Shown: positions 23,039 through 33,311, numbered from the stretch's first letter. The stretch is 64,000 nucleotides of DNA from Sweltsa coloradensis (GCA_024449915.1 JAMZAV010003204.1:33619-97618); one strand, 5' to 3'. Notes: generated by a model from the sequence alone, not told the origin. Translations and numbers: made by a program.

Positions 23039-23600
23039 ATTGGATGAGCGAAGCAAAGTTCAATTTCACTGACACCCCAAACAACTAGCTCGGGTGTTTT
23101 TTTGTCTGTTTGTTCGCTCTCTACCGGTCAAACGGCATATGCAATCTTTATGAAAATTAAAGGGGTCCTTCGAAATGTTTAAACTTTGACCTGCCACGTT
23201 ATTGGATACAATCGAAGACATTTTTCTCATAAATATCGTACTTTTACGATTTTTTTCGATTTTCTTTTTGATATTTTCGTGACATTTGGGCCAATACTGA
23301 CCAAACGGGTGAAGTTACAACGTTCATATTATACATGGACATTAAGGTTATGGTGATGTAGTGCCTTTTGAAAGAAAAGGTTGAAAAAGTTAGCCAGAAT
23401 CCATAGAAATAAAGGTTTGAATATAAGTTTTTTGGGAATATAGTAACGATTAACAAGTCACAATAGATACTTGACAACTATCACCTACAATGCGTTCAAA
23501 AAGCACTTGCAAAGGAAAAGAGATCCCACGCAAAATAAAAACTTACAAAAAAGCTCATCCATCAACCCGACTAAAAAAAGCGTTCGCGAAGCTGCCTAGT
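23039..23600 (+). mobile_element. Family X non-autonomous element, copy 1
   Basis: This starts TTGGATGAGCGAAGC, followed by AATTTCACTGACACCCC, CTGTTTGTTCGCTCTCTACC and one tandem unit (CATTTGGGCCAATACTGACC...AGCCAGAATCCATAGA). It ends with CTCATCCATCAACCCGAC and GCCTAGT. Other copies are at 24528-25302 (inverted), 27968-28857, 36986-37952, 61857-62866 and 62915-63697. There is no coding capacity. Confidence 0.75.
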
Positions 23601-24396
23601 TATCATCACAGCAGCAACTTTAATACCCCGCCGCGTTGTTGGATGAGCGTAATTGGTGCATTGAGCTGCCATGTGTTATGCGATTTTTCTGTTGTTCAGT
23701 GAAAAAATCATTACTAAGTTGAAGATATTTTTAAAATTAAATTAAATTAAATAAAAAATTAACTTAAATTTTAATTTTTTTTCATTAATCGTAATTTTAA
23801 AAAAGGAAAAAATCGAAATATTGAAATTTTCATAAGAAATAATTATTCGATTGCGCACAAATTTTACACGAATATATTAATTCACAAAATTAAGGTTCTG
23901 TAAAAAAATCATTACAATCGGATAAAGCATGTAGGTGTTATTTGCTGGAGAAATTTTAAAAATTGAAAAAAGTCGTAAAATTGCGATTTTCGTAAAAAAA
24001 AGTTTTTTGATAACGCTCAAATTTCACATGAATATATCAATTCATGAAATTAAGGTTCTGTAAAAAAATCATTACAATTGAACAAAGCATGTAGGTGTTG
24101 TAAGTCGAAGAATTTATTAAAAAATCGAAAAAAAATCGTAAAATTGCGATTTTCATCGGAAATAATTTTTCGATTGTGCTCAAAAACGTGTCAGTTCTAA
24201 GTTCAGAGATTTCGAAGACCTCCATAAAATTTCATTGCAATCGGAGTATCGGTTTAGCCGGAATCGTGCTCACAAACAGACAAAAATACCAAAAAAAAGA
24301 AAAAAAAGGAAAAAAAAAACATTCCAGATTTTTTTCTCAAGTGTAGTGAAATGGAATTTTTGCTTCGCTCGCTTCGCTCGCTACGCTCATCCAATT
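23601..24396 (-). mobile_element. Family Y element with three degenerate tandem units
   Basis: On the minus strand this begins GGATGAGCGTAGCGAGCGAA (near 24390) and ends near 23615 with GCGTTGTTGGATGAGC reversed. Inside are about 150-bp units sharing AAAATCATTACAAT, AAAGCATGTAGGTGTT, GCGATTTTC and AATTTCACA blocks. It is built like family X but with different inner sequence. It abuts family X copy 1. Confidence 0.65.
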
Positions 24397-24527
24397 ATTC
24401 TTATCCTGACTATTTTCCAGTTATTAATTCCCAACATTCCCATTTTACCTGGTTTAATACTAACATTTTTATCTCGAAATTTTCTCACACTTTTTTGACA
24501 AAAATCCGACTCATGTTTGAAGCCTTA

Positions 24528-24812
24528 ACTAGGCCGCTTGGCGAACGCTTTTTCCAGTCGCGTTGATGGATAAGCTTTTTGGTAGACTATTTCAGTCCAA
24601 TGATTACCAAGTTTGTTGAATGCGCGGAATCTCATTACTTTTTAAAGTTCCTTTGAAAAATTAGTTTTTTTACATTAGGTTAACTTGTATTGAGAAGTAT
24701 TATTGTGCTATGGTAAAAGCAATTAACAATTGTAAATTAATATCTCGAGGCCCAAAGACTTGCTTTTTGTACGCATTTTTGGTGATTGTTGTCAAGTTTC
24801 TTTAGTTAATTG

Positions 24813-24875
<63 letters not shown>

Positions 24876-25302
24876 TTATTATTATTTTTTATTATTATAG
24901 ACCTGATAAAACATATTCAAACCTTTATGTCTATGAAAACTGGTTATATTTTTAACTTTTTCTTTCAAAAGGTACTACATTACCATTACATTTATGTCCA
25001 TCCAAAATGTGAACGTTGTAGCCCCACCCGTTTGGTCAGAATCGGCACAAATATTACGAAAATATCTCATTCAAAATCGAAAAAAATCGTAAAATTATGA
25101 TATTTATGAGAAATATTTCTTTGATTGTACCCAGAAACGTGGCTGGTCGAAGTTAAGAGATTTCAAAGGTCCTCTTCAATTTTCATCAAGATCGAGTATG
25201 CCGTTTGCCCGGTAGTGAACGAACAATCAGAAAAAAACTATTTTTGTCAGGGTAAGTGAAATTCAAGTCTTCGCTTATTTTCGTTCATCCATTTACCAGC
25301 TT
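24528..25302 (-). mobile_element. Family X element, copy 2 (inverted)
   Basis: This opens with ACTAGGCCGC, CGAACGCTTTTTCCAGTCGC and GTTGATGGATAAGC, the inverted family X terminus. It continues with the reverse complement of the family body up to TTCGTTCATCC. A TTA microsatellite (24817-24898) interrupts it. Confidence 0.7.
24817..24898 (+). repeat. (TTA)n microsatellite
   Basis: About 27 TTA units with one TTTT interruption, inside the family X element. Confidence 0.95.
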
Positions 25303-25320
25303 CAATTTTATACTACTTAT

Positions 25321-25418
25321 AGCCGCGACCTTTACTTTCATTTCGCCTTTAGGTTTAGTGCGGTCCCAATGACTCGCGTACATGTTAGACTCCTTGGTCC
25401 GTGTTTCAAGACGGGTCG
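25321..25418 (-). rRNA. 28S rRNA fragment (D3 region)
   Basis: The minus strand reads GACCCGTCTTGAAACACGGA, CCAAGGAGTCTAACATGTAC and GCGAGTCATTGGGAC, then AACCTAAAGGCGAAATGAAA. This is the highly conserved core just before and within expansion segment D3 of metazoan large-subunit rRNA. Only about 100 bases are conserved core; sequence up to about 25475 may be the adjoining D2 part. It is an isolated fragment with no neighbouring rDNA, hence an rRNA pseudogene carried into TE-rich DNA. Confidence 0.85.
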
Positions 25419-25904
25419 GAAGAGTATCCGGTTAGATCGTCGCCGGACGGGGTTAGCGCAACTCACTAACACTCTTTAAATATAAATTAAAAGCCCATCT
25501 TCTTAATAAAGCTTATTACTCAATAAAATAAATTCCTTGGTGATCATTTCACAATTTAGCTTCTTTTTTCACACTTCTTTTATACCTCTTTTAAAAATGC
25601 TATGCTTATGCTATGTTTAAAAAAATCTTATATACTACGCCGTATAGGATTATTCAGCTTTCAACTATCTCTCACGATAAATACAATTATAAATCATTTA
25701 AGTTTGATTTTAAAATAACCAGGAAATTGTAATCCATTACACTTAATTGATGTTTAACATTTCAACTTGGTTAGTTAAGGTACTTGTATCCCCCAGCTCA
25801 ACAAATCTCAACTATTGTTATATAAAACTTTTAAATGTCTCGCTACCCGTTGATGAAATTTTTTATTTATCGGGTTGTTTCGTAGCGGCGGTAGTGATAT
25901 CTTT

Positions 25905-25950
25905 CTGTCAACGTTTCGAAGACCATGTTGTCTTCTTCTTCAGGACTTGA
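25905..25950 (-). ncRNA. Hammerhead-ribozyme-like core in Penelope flank
   Basis: The minus strand reads CTGAAGA, then GAAGAC AACATG GTCTTC, which can pair as a six-base stem with a six-base loop, then GAAAC. CUGANGA, stem II and GAAA in that order are the conserved core of the hammerhead ribozyme, and hammerheads are known in Penelope-like elements. Stems I and III were not established. Related cores are on the plus strand at 27205-27245 and 36200-36245, damaged by indels. Confidence 0.4.
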
Positions 25951-26084
25951 ATTATGATATGAAGTTTGTGAAATTCCTCTTGTTTCTTGTTATTGTTTTT
26001 TTTTCCCTATTGTTACTATTAAAATTTTGTTTTGATTGGTTAAACTAAATAAGCTTCCTTAATTCACTGTCAGATTATCATTTG

Positions 26085-27080
26085 CTATACAACTTTCCTA
26101 TTTCGTAGCCATCCACCCCATACATCTTCCTCTTGAACCGGCACAATCCCTTGGACTGGATCTATGATAACTTCCTCAAAAGGGTTGATTTCTTTACACT
26201 GTATTGTTTCTAGTTTAGTGACTGACTTTGGAACAGGATCCCATGCATGGCTGAGGACAAAACAGTGATCCCTGTTGAAATTGTTGGGATGATTTCTAAT
26301 TTCTATTGCCTCCCTAACTACTCGTGGCACTGCTGAATCTACCTTGAACAAAACAGACTTTTGATCAAATTGAATTTTATGATCCAATTCTAATGCGTGA
26401 TCAGCTACAGCAGACAGGCGTTGATGTCTTTGCAAATCATTTACTCCTCTATCATCTCGAATGGCCTTTGCTGCTAAACCCAGTCGTATGTGTCGTTCAT
26501 GCTCCTTTAATCTGGTTGATATTTTTTCTCCCGGTCTCTCCAATATACACATCTCCACATTCACATGGTACCTTGTAAATTCCACGACGGTCAAATTTAT
26601 TAGAATCCTTAACGGGTCGAATGAAAGAGCTTATTTTCCTATCTGTACAGAAACTTGTCTTGATGTTATTTTTCCTCAGTAACCTACTTACTCTGTCGGT
26701 GGTCTTGTGAACAAATGGCAGCACTGCTATAGCCACTGTTTCAGCTGAGTCTTCCATTTCTTCCCTCATCTTGGCTTTCCTTGAAAATGCTTGTTTAATG
26801 GTTTTTTGGTGAAAATCCATTCTGGAGGAATGCATTTCCAAAAACCTTTAGTTCCCCGTGAATTTGGTTTTCATCTGTTGATGTTTCGATCTGATGGTGA
26901 GTGAATTTAAAACTGCCATTTTCTGTTTTGGGTGGTGGTGAGAATCGGCATGTAAGTAACGGTCTGTATGTTGCTTTCTGTACACCGTGTTGCTACCCTT
27001 TTCCCTCCCCGCCCCTCTTTAAACCCTCACTCCAAGAAAGCTAGCTGATTGTCTGCTTTTATTTCCATAGTGAACGTAAT
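26085..27080 (-). pseudogene. Penelope RT end and GIY-YIG endonuclease
   Basis: The 5' part (about 26840-27080) has QLAFLGV, VYRK and [16 protein letters not shown], the last motifs of a Penelope RT. The next piece (26497-26841) ends with GIYKVPCECGDVYIGETGRK, the GIY...YIG core of the endonuclease. A frame shift later comes RLKEHERHIRLG and HALELDHKIQFD at 26400-26510, the Arg/Glu/His positions of the same fold, and a tail to 26085. GIY-YIG endonucleases nick DNA to start reverse transcription. Two or more frame breaks; family certain. Confidence 0.85.
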
Positions 27081-27304
27081 GCTTCGATCTTGAGAATTCA
27101 TTTCTTATAGAAATACATCAAGAGCTTCTCTCCCATGATGCCAAATAAAAAAAATAAAGAATAACAAGAAACAAGAGTAATTTCACAAACTTCATATCAT
27201 ATTTCAAGTCTAAAAGAAGACAACATGGTCCTTCGAAACGTCGACAGAAAGTATCACTACCGCCGCTACGAAACAACCCGATAATAAAAAATAATAACAA
27301 AAAT

Positions 27305-27965
27305 GTAATTTATTATATGTTCTGTCAAAAACTAAATAAGATGAAATATTTTTTTAATTTTTTATTCGGTTGTCATTGGTTTTAAATTTTTTAAACTGTT
27401 CAAATTGTTTAAACAATAGAATCTAGCAACCAAGCTTTTTATGACAAAATTTTGTCCAGGAGATTTGATGTTAAATTCATTTTTTCTAAAATAAATGTGG
27501 TAATGATGTATTGCAGAGATTTTTGTGATTTGTATCTCAATGGGGTTTTTTGATTTTTTGGTTAGGTTTTTTTTATTGAATGTATTTATTAGAATAGTAT
27601 TGTAAAAATATAAAAATTTCTATGGGGGTCTTATATTTTCGATTACCCAAAAAACTCTCCATTACATCATTCCCACAAATCTCTAATTTAAAAATCTCAC
27701 CTTAAGACTTTATCTTCGAAATTTACTGCTTCACATCAAGATTCATGTTATAGCAAGTGTCTCAAAAAGTGTATCTTGAAATATGCTCGTTAAAGTTGAG
27801 AACAAATTTGTAGTTTTCAGGCATATACGAGAATATTGAGAACATAAGCATGCAAACAAATTTATAAAATTTTTTAATATGAATTGCATATACAAGTGTT
27901 CATATTTCAATAGAAACGTGACGAAATGAAGAATTAAAATAAAAATAATATTAAAAATTATTATT
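27305..27965. other. AT-rich DNA without a supported gene
   Basis: Between the Penelope flank and the family X element I see only AT-rich sequence, repeated at about 36300-36985 in unit B. No gene or known repeat could be named. Confidence 0.4.
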
Positions 27966-27967
27966 AT

Positions 27968-28857
27968 TATTGGGTGAGCGAAGTCGAAGACTTTAATTTC
28001 ACTGACCCCTAAAAAAATTAGCTCCAATGTTTTTTGTTTTTTTTGTTTTTTTTGTTTGTTTTTCTGTCTGTTTGTTCGCTCTCTACACGGGGCATCGGCA
28101 TATGCGATCTGGATAAAAATTTGAGGGACCTTCGAATTCTCTGAACTTATACTTGCTACGTTTTTGGGTACAATCGAAGAAATATTTCTCATGAATATCG
28201 TACTTTACGATAATGTTTGAAAGGAATGCCAAAAGGATGGATCATGTGAATGACATAAAGAGATAAGGGTGCCAACAGCTTACCTTAATGAAGTAGCCGC
28301 GCCGCGAAAGATAACATAAACACAAATACACAAATAAACAAATAAACTACATTATCAAAACGTTTTCGGTCAACGTAACATTCCTCAGTGAGTGTAGAGA
28401 GAGAGACTGAGTTGAAACTAAAACAAGCTGTTGGCTAGGGGTGAGGGGTGAGGAGTGAGTTAATGAGTGTGGATTTGGCGACAGGGGGGGGGGGTGGAGA
28501 AGAGGGAGGCGAGAAAAATGATTGTTTTCGATTTTTAGTGCGATATTTTCGTGACATTTGGGCCGATTCTGACCAAACGAGTGAAGCTACAACGTTCATA
28601 TTTCACGTGGGCATTAAGGTCATGGTGATGTATTGCTTTTTGAAAGAAAAAGTTGAAAAAGTTAGCCAGAATCCATAGAATAAAGGTTTTATTTTTTTTG
28701 GTTTATAATGACAATTTACAAGTAACAATAGGAACTTGACAACAATAAACAACAATGCGTTCAAAAGGCACTTGATAAGTAAATAGATCCCACGTTATCT
28801 AAAAACTTACAAAAATGCTCATCTATCAACGCGACGGGACTTTAGCGTATTCCTAGT
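27968..28857 (+). mobile_element. Family X element, copy 3 with insertion
   Basis: The family body runs from GGGTGAGCGAAG to about 28215, is interrupted by about 310 bp, then resumes at about 28525 (TTTTTAGTGCGATATTTTCG) and ends with CGACGGGACTTTAGCGTATTCCTAGT. Unit B holds the same at 36986-37952. Confidence 0.7.
28215..28525 (-). mobile_element. Insertion in family X, possible Penelope pLTR fragment
   Basis: This splits the family X element. On the minus strand it carries CTCACTGAGGAATGTTACG followed by CGAAAACGTTTTG (28361-28393), an order (CTGAGGA, stem-like run, GAAAA) again reminiscent of a hammerhead core as found in Penelope termini. A G-rich GGTGAGGGGTGAGG run and poly-G follow at 28440-28500. 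Confidence 0.35.
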
Positions 28858-28869
28858 TATAATTAATTA

Positions 28870-29135
28870 ATATCGAGCCCTATTTCCAACTAAGTCGGGT
28901 AAGGAAGGGGTAAGAGGTTCCCACCACATTTTATGGCTCCCCGGGGTTATCGAAGCCGACTAGCCATGCCTGACGATTCTCCCACATCATCTTTTTCTTC
29001 CTCTGCACCATCCCTTTCCCTTCTCTTTCTTTCTCTCCGCTGTCTTCTTCCTCAGGGACCTCCACCAGTTTTTGACATATTTTCGTTCTTTTCCAACATC
29101 TTTCCTGGTTAATCCTTTCTCAAGCTGTTCATGAA
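28870..29135 (-). other. Unidentified basic open frame
   Basis: In unit B the same DNA is open on the minus strand (37961-38227) and begins MKHLRKDYRKDVGKTKNMSK, with NWWRSLRKKTEERRK next. The protein is basic and rich in Lys/Arg/Glu. Such C-terminal tails occur in several retroelement polyproteins, but nothing diagnostic is visible. Not identified. Confidence 0.2.
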
Positions 29136-29138
29136 TGA

Positions 29139-29176
29139 ATAATAATAATAATAATAATATAATAATAAATAATAAT

Positions 29177-29229
<53 letters not shown>

Positions 29230-29276
29230 TAATAATAATAATATAATATAATAATAATAATAATAATATAATATAA
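29139..29276 (+). repeat. (AAT)n microsatellite
   Basis: Imperfect AAT repeat; it recurs at 38227-38322 in unit B. Confidence 0.95.
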
Positions 29277-29326
29277 ATGTTTATGGGGATATTGGTGGTT
29301 TTAAATTAAGCAAAACATGGAGTCCG

Positions 29327-29355
29327 ATGATAGGGAAACTACTCTCAAGACGAAG

Positions 29356-29386
<31 letters not shown>

Positions 29387-29530
29387 AAACAAGCACCACC
29401 ACTGCCACAACAACAACAACAACAGCAGCAGCAGCATCAAAGAAGTCAAGATGTTTCTAGTTCTTTGGACAATGACAATCAGAGCCAAAGAAGAAGCAAA
29501 AGAATTCAACAAAAACAATCTCAAATGTAA
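29327..29530 (+). other. Low-complexity Gln/Thr-coding frame over (CAA)n
   Basis: A CAA/CAG run (about 29348-29435) yields poly-Gln, poly-Thr or poly-Asn depending on frame. The tail SLDNDNQSQRRSKRIQQKQS is the same in unit B (38362-38586), as expected from the duplication. It lies upstream of a hammerhead-like motif at 29545-29582. It could be the 5' part of a retroelement ORF, but no domain is seen. Confidence 0.25.
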
Positions 29531-29544
29531 GTTTTTCAGTGTTG

Positions 29545-29582
29545 CCTCAGATGTTTATACGCACAGTCGTATCGAAACGTCA
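29545..29582 (+). ncRNA. Hammerhead-like hairpin with GAAAC
   Basis: ATACG CACAGT CGTAT forms a five-base stem directly followed by CGAAACGTC. The upstream side reads CTCAGATG rather than a clean CUGANGA. Unit B repeats it at about 38600-38637. Suggestive only. Confidence 0.25.
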
Positions 29583-29689
29583 GGTAATTTAATAAAATGA
29601 ACACAGCGAAATGACTCGTAAATATTGATTTCTCTAATATTTCGGGCTGTGAAAGCATCAAGCAAGAAATAATAATAATAATAATAATT

Positions 29690-30490
29690 TTTATTTATTT
29701 ATTTATTATTAGCAATTAAGTTTCTTTACAGTATAAATAATTACAATTTTATTCGATTGCCCACAAGCTTTGATAAGCTTGTCTGTGGGTTATATTCTTA
29801 TGACAATAATTATTACATTACTAAAGTTACATGCTAGATACGGAATGCAGATTCCATGGCAAATTCCTAGATAATATTTAACAATATAAATTATATAGAC
29901 TTATAAACAATTCAAATTTGAATAACAAAACACAAAAATAAAATAAACAGTTAGTTGCTCATACAAAAAGAGCTTTGAAAAAAAAAGGGAAAGGAAAATG
30001 TTTTTAACTAATACTACAGTAAAATTGGACAAAAGAAACTCTTATACTCTTATCTTGACTTGGCTCAACCTATCCAATTCTTTTAATTCCGGCGGCAAGA
30101 GATTAAACTCTGCGGCACACTAACCTGCAGAGATCGCTCACCATATTTGTTTGCTGTCAAAGAACTCTGTAGTCATTTGCGGCTTGCGCTCTTGTATATA
30201 TGGTATGGTCCAATTTTAATTTGTGATCATCATTATAATAAATTTAGTTATTAACTTATATATAAACATAACATTTACGGGAAGCAAATCAGATATTTTG
30301 AATAACTTCGTTTGACGAACAATGATCTGTTTTATATGATTGGGTAGAATTGTTTTTAATATATTTTTCTGTAAACTTTCTATTTGATTAATATTCATAT
30401 GAGAGGCATTTCCCCAGGCCAACAGTGCATACGAGATGATTGACTCAACCATTGCGATATAAACCCCATACGTAGTAAACTATATGGGAG
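29690..30490 (-). pseudogene. 5'-truncated LINE: RT C-terminal end and 3' tail
   Basis: On the minus strand, VESIISYALLAWGNASHMNI and NQIESLQKNILKTILP (30216-30452) match the post-RT region of Jockey/CR1-like LINEs. After a frame break FNLLPPELKELDRLSQVKI reads around 30050-30110. The element ends in an ATTT/ATT repeat tail at 29670-29710, as many LINE 3' ends do. Unit B repeats it at about 38745-39525. Confidence 0.65.
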
Positions 30491-30514
30491 AATATTTTTT
30501 AAATGATAAAATTG

Positions 30515-31395
30515 TGCTGGCGCACGGTTGCGCATTCTTAATTATTCATAAACGTACTAGTGTCCCATAACAGCATCCTCGAAAAGCTTGGCAAAATAAA
30601 AATTTGCGATTATTAATTTAAACGTAATAGTTCATCCAAGTTCCTTTTTCTAATTAATTTAAGGCTATTCCACCGCTTTGTTTATTTTCCAAAATTTTCT
30701 ACTAAGTTAAAATATAGTAAATGGCTTTGAAACATGGCTATTTTAGAAAATCTAAAATATTTTTTAAAAATTTTTTATGTTCCGGGTACACGGCCAATAT
30801 ACCACCTCAAAATAATTTCAAACTTCAATTCGCCAGGGCACACCATTCAACGTACGGTTGTGCTTTTGTGACATTAATTTTCAAACTGTTTTTCTATGGA
30901 CTGACTGAGAGAAAACAGATGTATTTTAAACAATTGTTTTTTCAGCAAAATTTTTTCGTTTGGCGGTATTTTTTACCGATTTGTACCCCCAAAACGAAAA
31001 AAATTCACAGGAAAGACAATTGGTTAAAATAAATCTGTTTTCTCTCAGTCAGTCCAAAGAAAAACAGTTAAAAAATTAATGTCACAAAAGCACAACACCC
31101 TACGTTGAATAATGTGCCCTGGCGAATTGAAGTTTGAAATTATTTTGAGGTGGCTGTATTGGCCGTGTACCGGATCAGAAAAATTTGGAAAAAAATTTTT
31201 GATTTTCAAAATAGACATGTTTAAAAGCCATTCACTATATTTTGACTTAGTGGGAATATTTTGGAAAATAGGAAAACGCGGTGGAATAGCCTTAAAACGT
31301 AATAACATGCAAATTTCATTTTGCCAAGCTTTTCGAGGATGCTGTTATGGGACACTGTACTTTATGAATTAAAATGCGCAAATGTGGAAGGGTAG
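30515..31395. mobile_element. Long foldback (hairpin) element
   Basis: Two arms of about 400 bp (30530-30930 and 31035-31380) are reverse complements. Outer wording is GTCCCATAACAGCATCCTCG; inner wording includes CAATTCGCCAGGGCACA and GAGAGAAAACAGAT. The loop is about 100 bp around TTTTTACCGATTTGTACC. There is no coding. Unit B copy: about 39555-40450. Confidence 0.8.
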
Positions 31396-31585
31396 ATGAG
31401 CTTGGCCCTTTTTTAGATCTCTTTTTCTTTTGAGTGTGTAAGGTTTGGCTGTATTTCTACAAGTGTTTGTTATGTGTGTGACTCATTACTTGACCATCGA
31501 GGGACGCGTCGGTATGGGTATGAGGCAGCTGCTAAGGGTTGTCGCGTGTAGTGGGTAATAGACCATCCTAGAAGGTCCCGGTCCC

Positions 31586-31720
31586 ACTGCCTAATCGCGT
31601 ACTGCCTAAAAAAGGTTTTTTATACCTGTTTTACCTATTTTTCTCGTACTGCCTAAGATTTTTCTCGTACTGCCTAAAAAAGGGGACAAGTGGGAGTGGC
31701 TGCCCTCGTACTGCCTAAAG
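31586..31720 (-). repeat. Cluster of TTAGGCAGTACG motifs with TATA-like box
   Basis: Five copies of the motif (seen here as CGTACTGCCTAA) surround a TTTTTTATACC run. The same spacing recurs at 40643-40776 and, in the other orientation, at 50196-50325. A CT microsatellite (31808-31856) follows. It may be a promoter-like module of an unidentified element. Confidence 0.6.
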
Positions 31721-32261
31721 ATCCCCTGTTTTGGTTACGTACGTCTTTTTGCGTTGTTTTTAAATTTTTTGATACCCTGTATTCTATTTGGGCGCGTTAT
31801 TTAAAATCTCTCTCTCCCCCCCCTCTCACTCTCTCTCTCGCTCTCTCTCGTTAGTTAGCGGGTTTAGATGTAAAAAAGCCCCGTGGCCTTAATCTTGCCA
31901 GCAATTAAAACTTTTAATCAATCAATAAATCTCTGTATTTCTGTCTCTATATTTTACTTTTTAGTTTCTTATATTTTTAGAAGACTATGTTAAATTTATT
32001 TTTAATTTAATTTTTGGTTGAGCAAGCGAAGGACTTCAATTTGACTTACCCATCAAAAACTTTAGCTCCAATATTGTTGTATTTTTTTTATTTTTTCCCT
32101 TGTAATTTCTTTGTAACATGTGTACACGTATTTACCTATTGTTCGAATAAGCAAGTCTTCACTCTCTCTCATTGCGTGTAGGAAATAATGTATATTTCCT
32201 GTTCTATTTTACTATATTATTATTATGCTTACAATAATGTTTATAATAATAAAAGTATGCC

Positions 32262-32338
32262 CTGACTGGGGATCGAACCCAGAACCTCTGGCTTAACGCG
32301 CCATAGCTCTACCAATTTAGCTGTCCATACTCAAAACA
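32262..32338 (-). tRNA. tRNA-like sequence (pseudo-tRNA or SINE head)
   Basis: The minus strand gives GTATGGACAGCTAAATTGGT, then AGAGC (D arm/A box), an anticodon-like arm TGGCGCGTTAAGCCA, and GGTTCGATCCCC (T arm/B box); the ends GTATG and CATAC pair. By the loop the anticodon would be GTT, but position 33 is C rather than T. Unit B has a damaged copy at 41321-41398. A dispersed tRNA-derived repeat is more likely than a working gene. Confidence 0.5.
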
Positions 32339-32385
32339 CATCTTCACTAAATTGCCCATTTGTTGTGACTGTTGACATCCATGAT

Positions 32386-32650
32386 ACTAGGGAAACGCCA
32401 AAGTATTGGTTAACGACTGAGTGAGCCATGTGTTGAGTACCCGGTAACATTACTTTTTCTCCTAGCCTATCATAGGCTAGAGTGGCGCATTATGGCGTTA
32501 CAGTTGAAGCGCCCTTTTGCCAACTAAACTTAAAAACCCTATTATTTATACCAAAATAATTATCAAACTTAATGCAAATGTTCCCGGGTACTCAACACAT
32601 GACTCGCTCACTCGTCTAACAACGACTTTGACGTTTTTCCCCAAACTAGT
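32386..32650. mobile_element. Family M hairpin element, longer centre, copy 3
   Basis: The ends are as in 601-790 (ACTAGGGAAACGCC; TTGAGTACCCGG; ACTCAACACATGACTCGC). The about 135-bp centre contains CCTAGCCTATCATAGGCTAG, a perfect 20-base palindrome. Copies: 41450-41706 and, inverted, 49500-49759. Confidence 0.75.
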
Positions 32651-32990
32651 TGGCTAAGGCGCCCTTATAGCGAAATGTGGGAGACGTGGGTTCAAAACCC
32701 CTGGTCGGGAAAGATTTTGTAATATCTGGATTGTATTTTAAAATTATTAAACATGTTTTGAAATACATATAACGCAGTAGGCCAAAAGTCTATCATCTGT
32801 ACCATGGAAAACATAGCCAGTACGAAAAACGTGAAAGATTGCAAGGTTTACTTTAAACTGCGAGCGATTTTGTGGGTACCTTGAGCGTGCAAAATTCGAT
32901 AAACTTTGGGCACGGTATTTCACAGCCAGGCAAATAACCAACAAAATATTTTTTTTCAAATCAAAATCATTGTCGTTAAATAATTTCTAC
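32646..32990 (+). repeat. tRNA-derived SINE-like repeat
   Basis: The head TAGTTGGCTAAGGCGCCC acts as an A box and GGGTTCAAAACCCC as a B box, followed by a body with AAACATGTTTTGAAATACAT and GGAAAACATAGCC. Copies: 41707-42060, and inverted at about 49205-49480. Pol III boxes plus a shared body support a SINE. Confidence 0.65.
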
Positions 32991-32999
32991 ACCCTTGGC

Positions 33000-33175
33000 A
33001 GCCTATTTTTCAATTTATTATTTCTTTTAGGTTTAAATCGCAATGGATCTAGCTGATTTTGTCAGCAGTTCACCGGATGTCTGTTTAAAATATCCCGCGC
33101 AATCTGTTCAGCGTTTCGGCTGGTTTTCATGTAACACACGCAGACTCACAGAATGAGCGCCGTTTAAGTTGAATA
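33000..33175 (-). repeat. Fragment of the tRNA-headed repeat family
   Basis: ATCGCAATGGATCTAGCTGA, GCAGTTCACCGGATGTCTG and the following part match the body of the repeat at 12911-13369 without its tRNA block. Unit B: 42115-42270. Confidence 0.6.
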
Positions 33176-33311
33176 GTTTTCTGAAATTAACAGTTGGTGA
33201 ACGAATTTAAAATTTGAATTTAAAATTAAATTTTTCAAACGGGAAAAACACGAGTTTTGTACCCTTTGACAAAAAATTCGTACACCAACTGTTATTTTCA
33301 GAAAACTATTT
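33175..33311. repeat. About 137-bp foldback
   Basis: AATAGTTTTCTGAAATTAAC and AGTTGGTGAACGAATTT return as the reverse complement at the right end (AACTGTTATTTTCAGAAAAC). Unit B: 42275-42412. Confidence 0.75.

Larger units (their letters stand above)
25864..27290 (-). mobile_element. Penelope-like element (5'-truncated) with inverted flanks
   Basis: This carries the end of an RT and a GIY-YIG endonuclease on the minus strand. It is bracketed by about 130-bp inverted repeats (25864-25994 and 27157-27290) bearing GTAGCGGCGGTAGTGATATC, a hairpin core, and GAATTATGATATGAAGTTTG. Penelope elements often carry terminal copies (pLTRs) in tandem or inverted order, which fits. Confidence 0.8.

Noticed and set aside
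24810..25100. Poly-isoleucine membrane-like frame
   Set aside because: The hydrophobic run is the translation of the TTA microsatellite.
31586..31720. Telomere-type TTAGG repeats
   Set aside because: TTAGG occurs only inside a longer TTAGGCAGTACG motif with irregular spacing; there is no run of pentamers.
32262..32338. Functional tRNA-Asn gene
   Set aside because: A GTT anticodon can be read, but the base before it is C rather than the invariant T, only five acceptor pairs form, and the sequence lies among repeats. It is kept as tRNA-like only.
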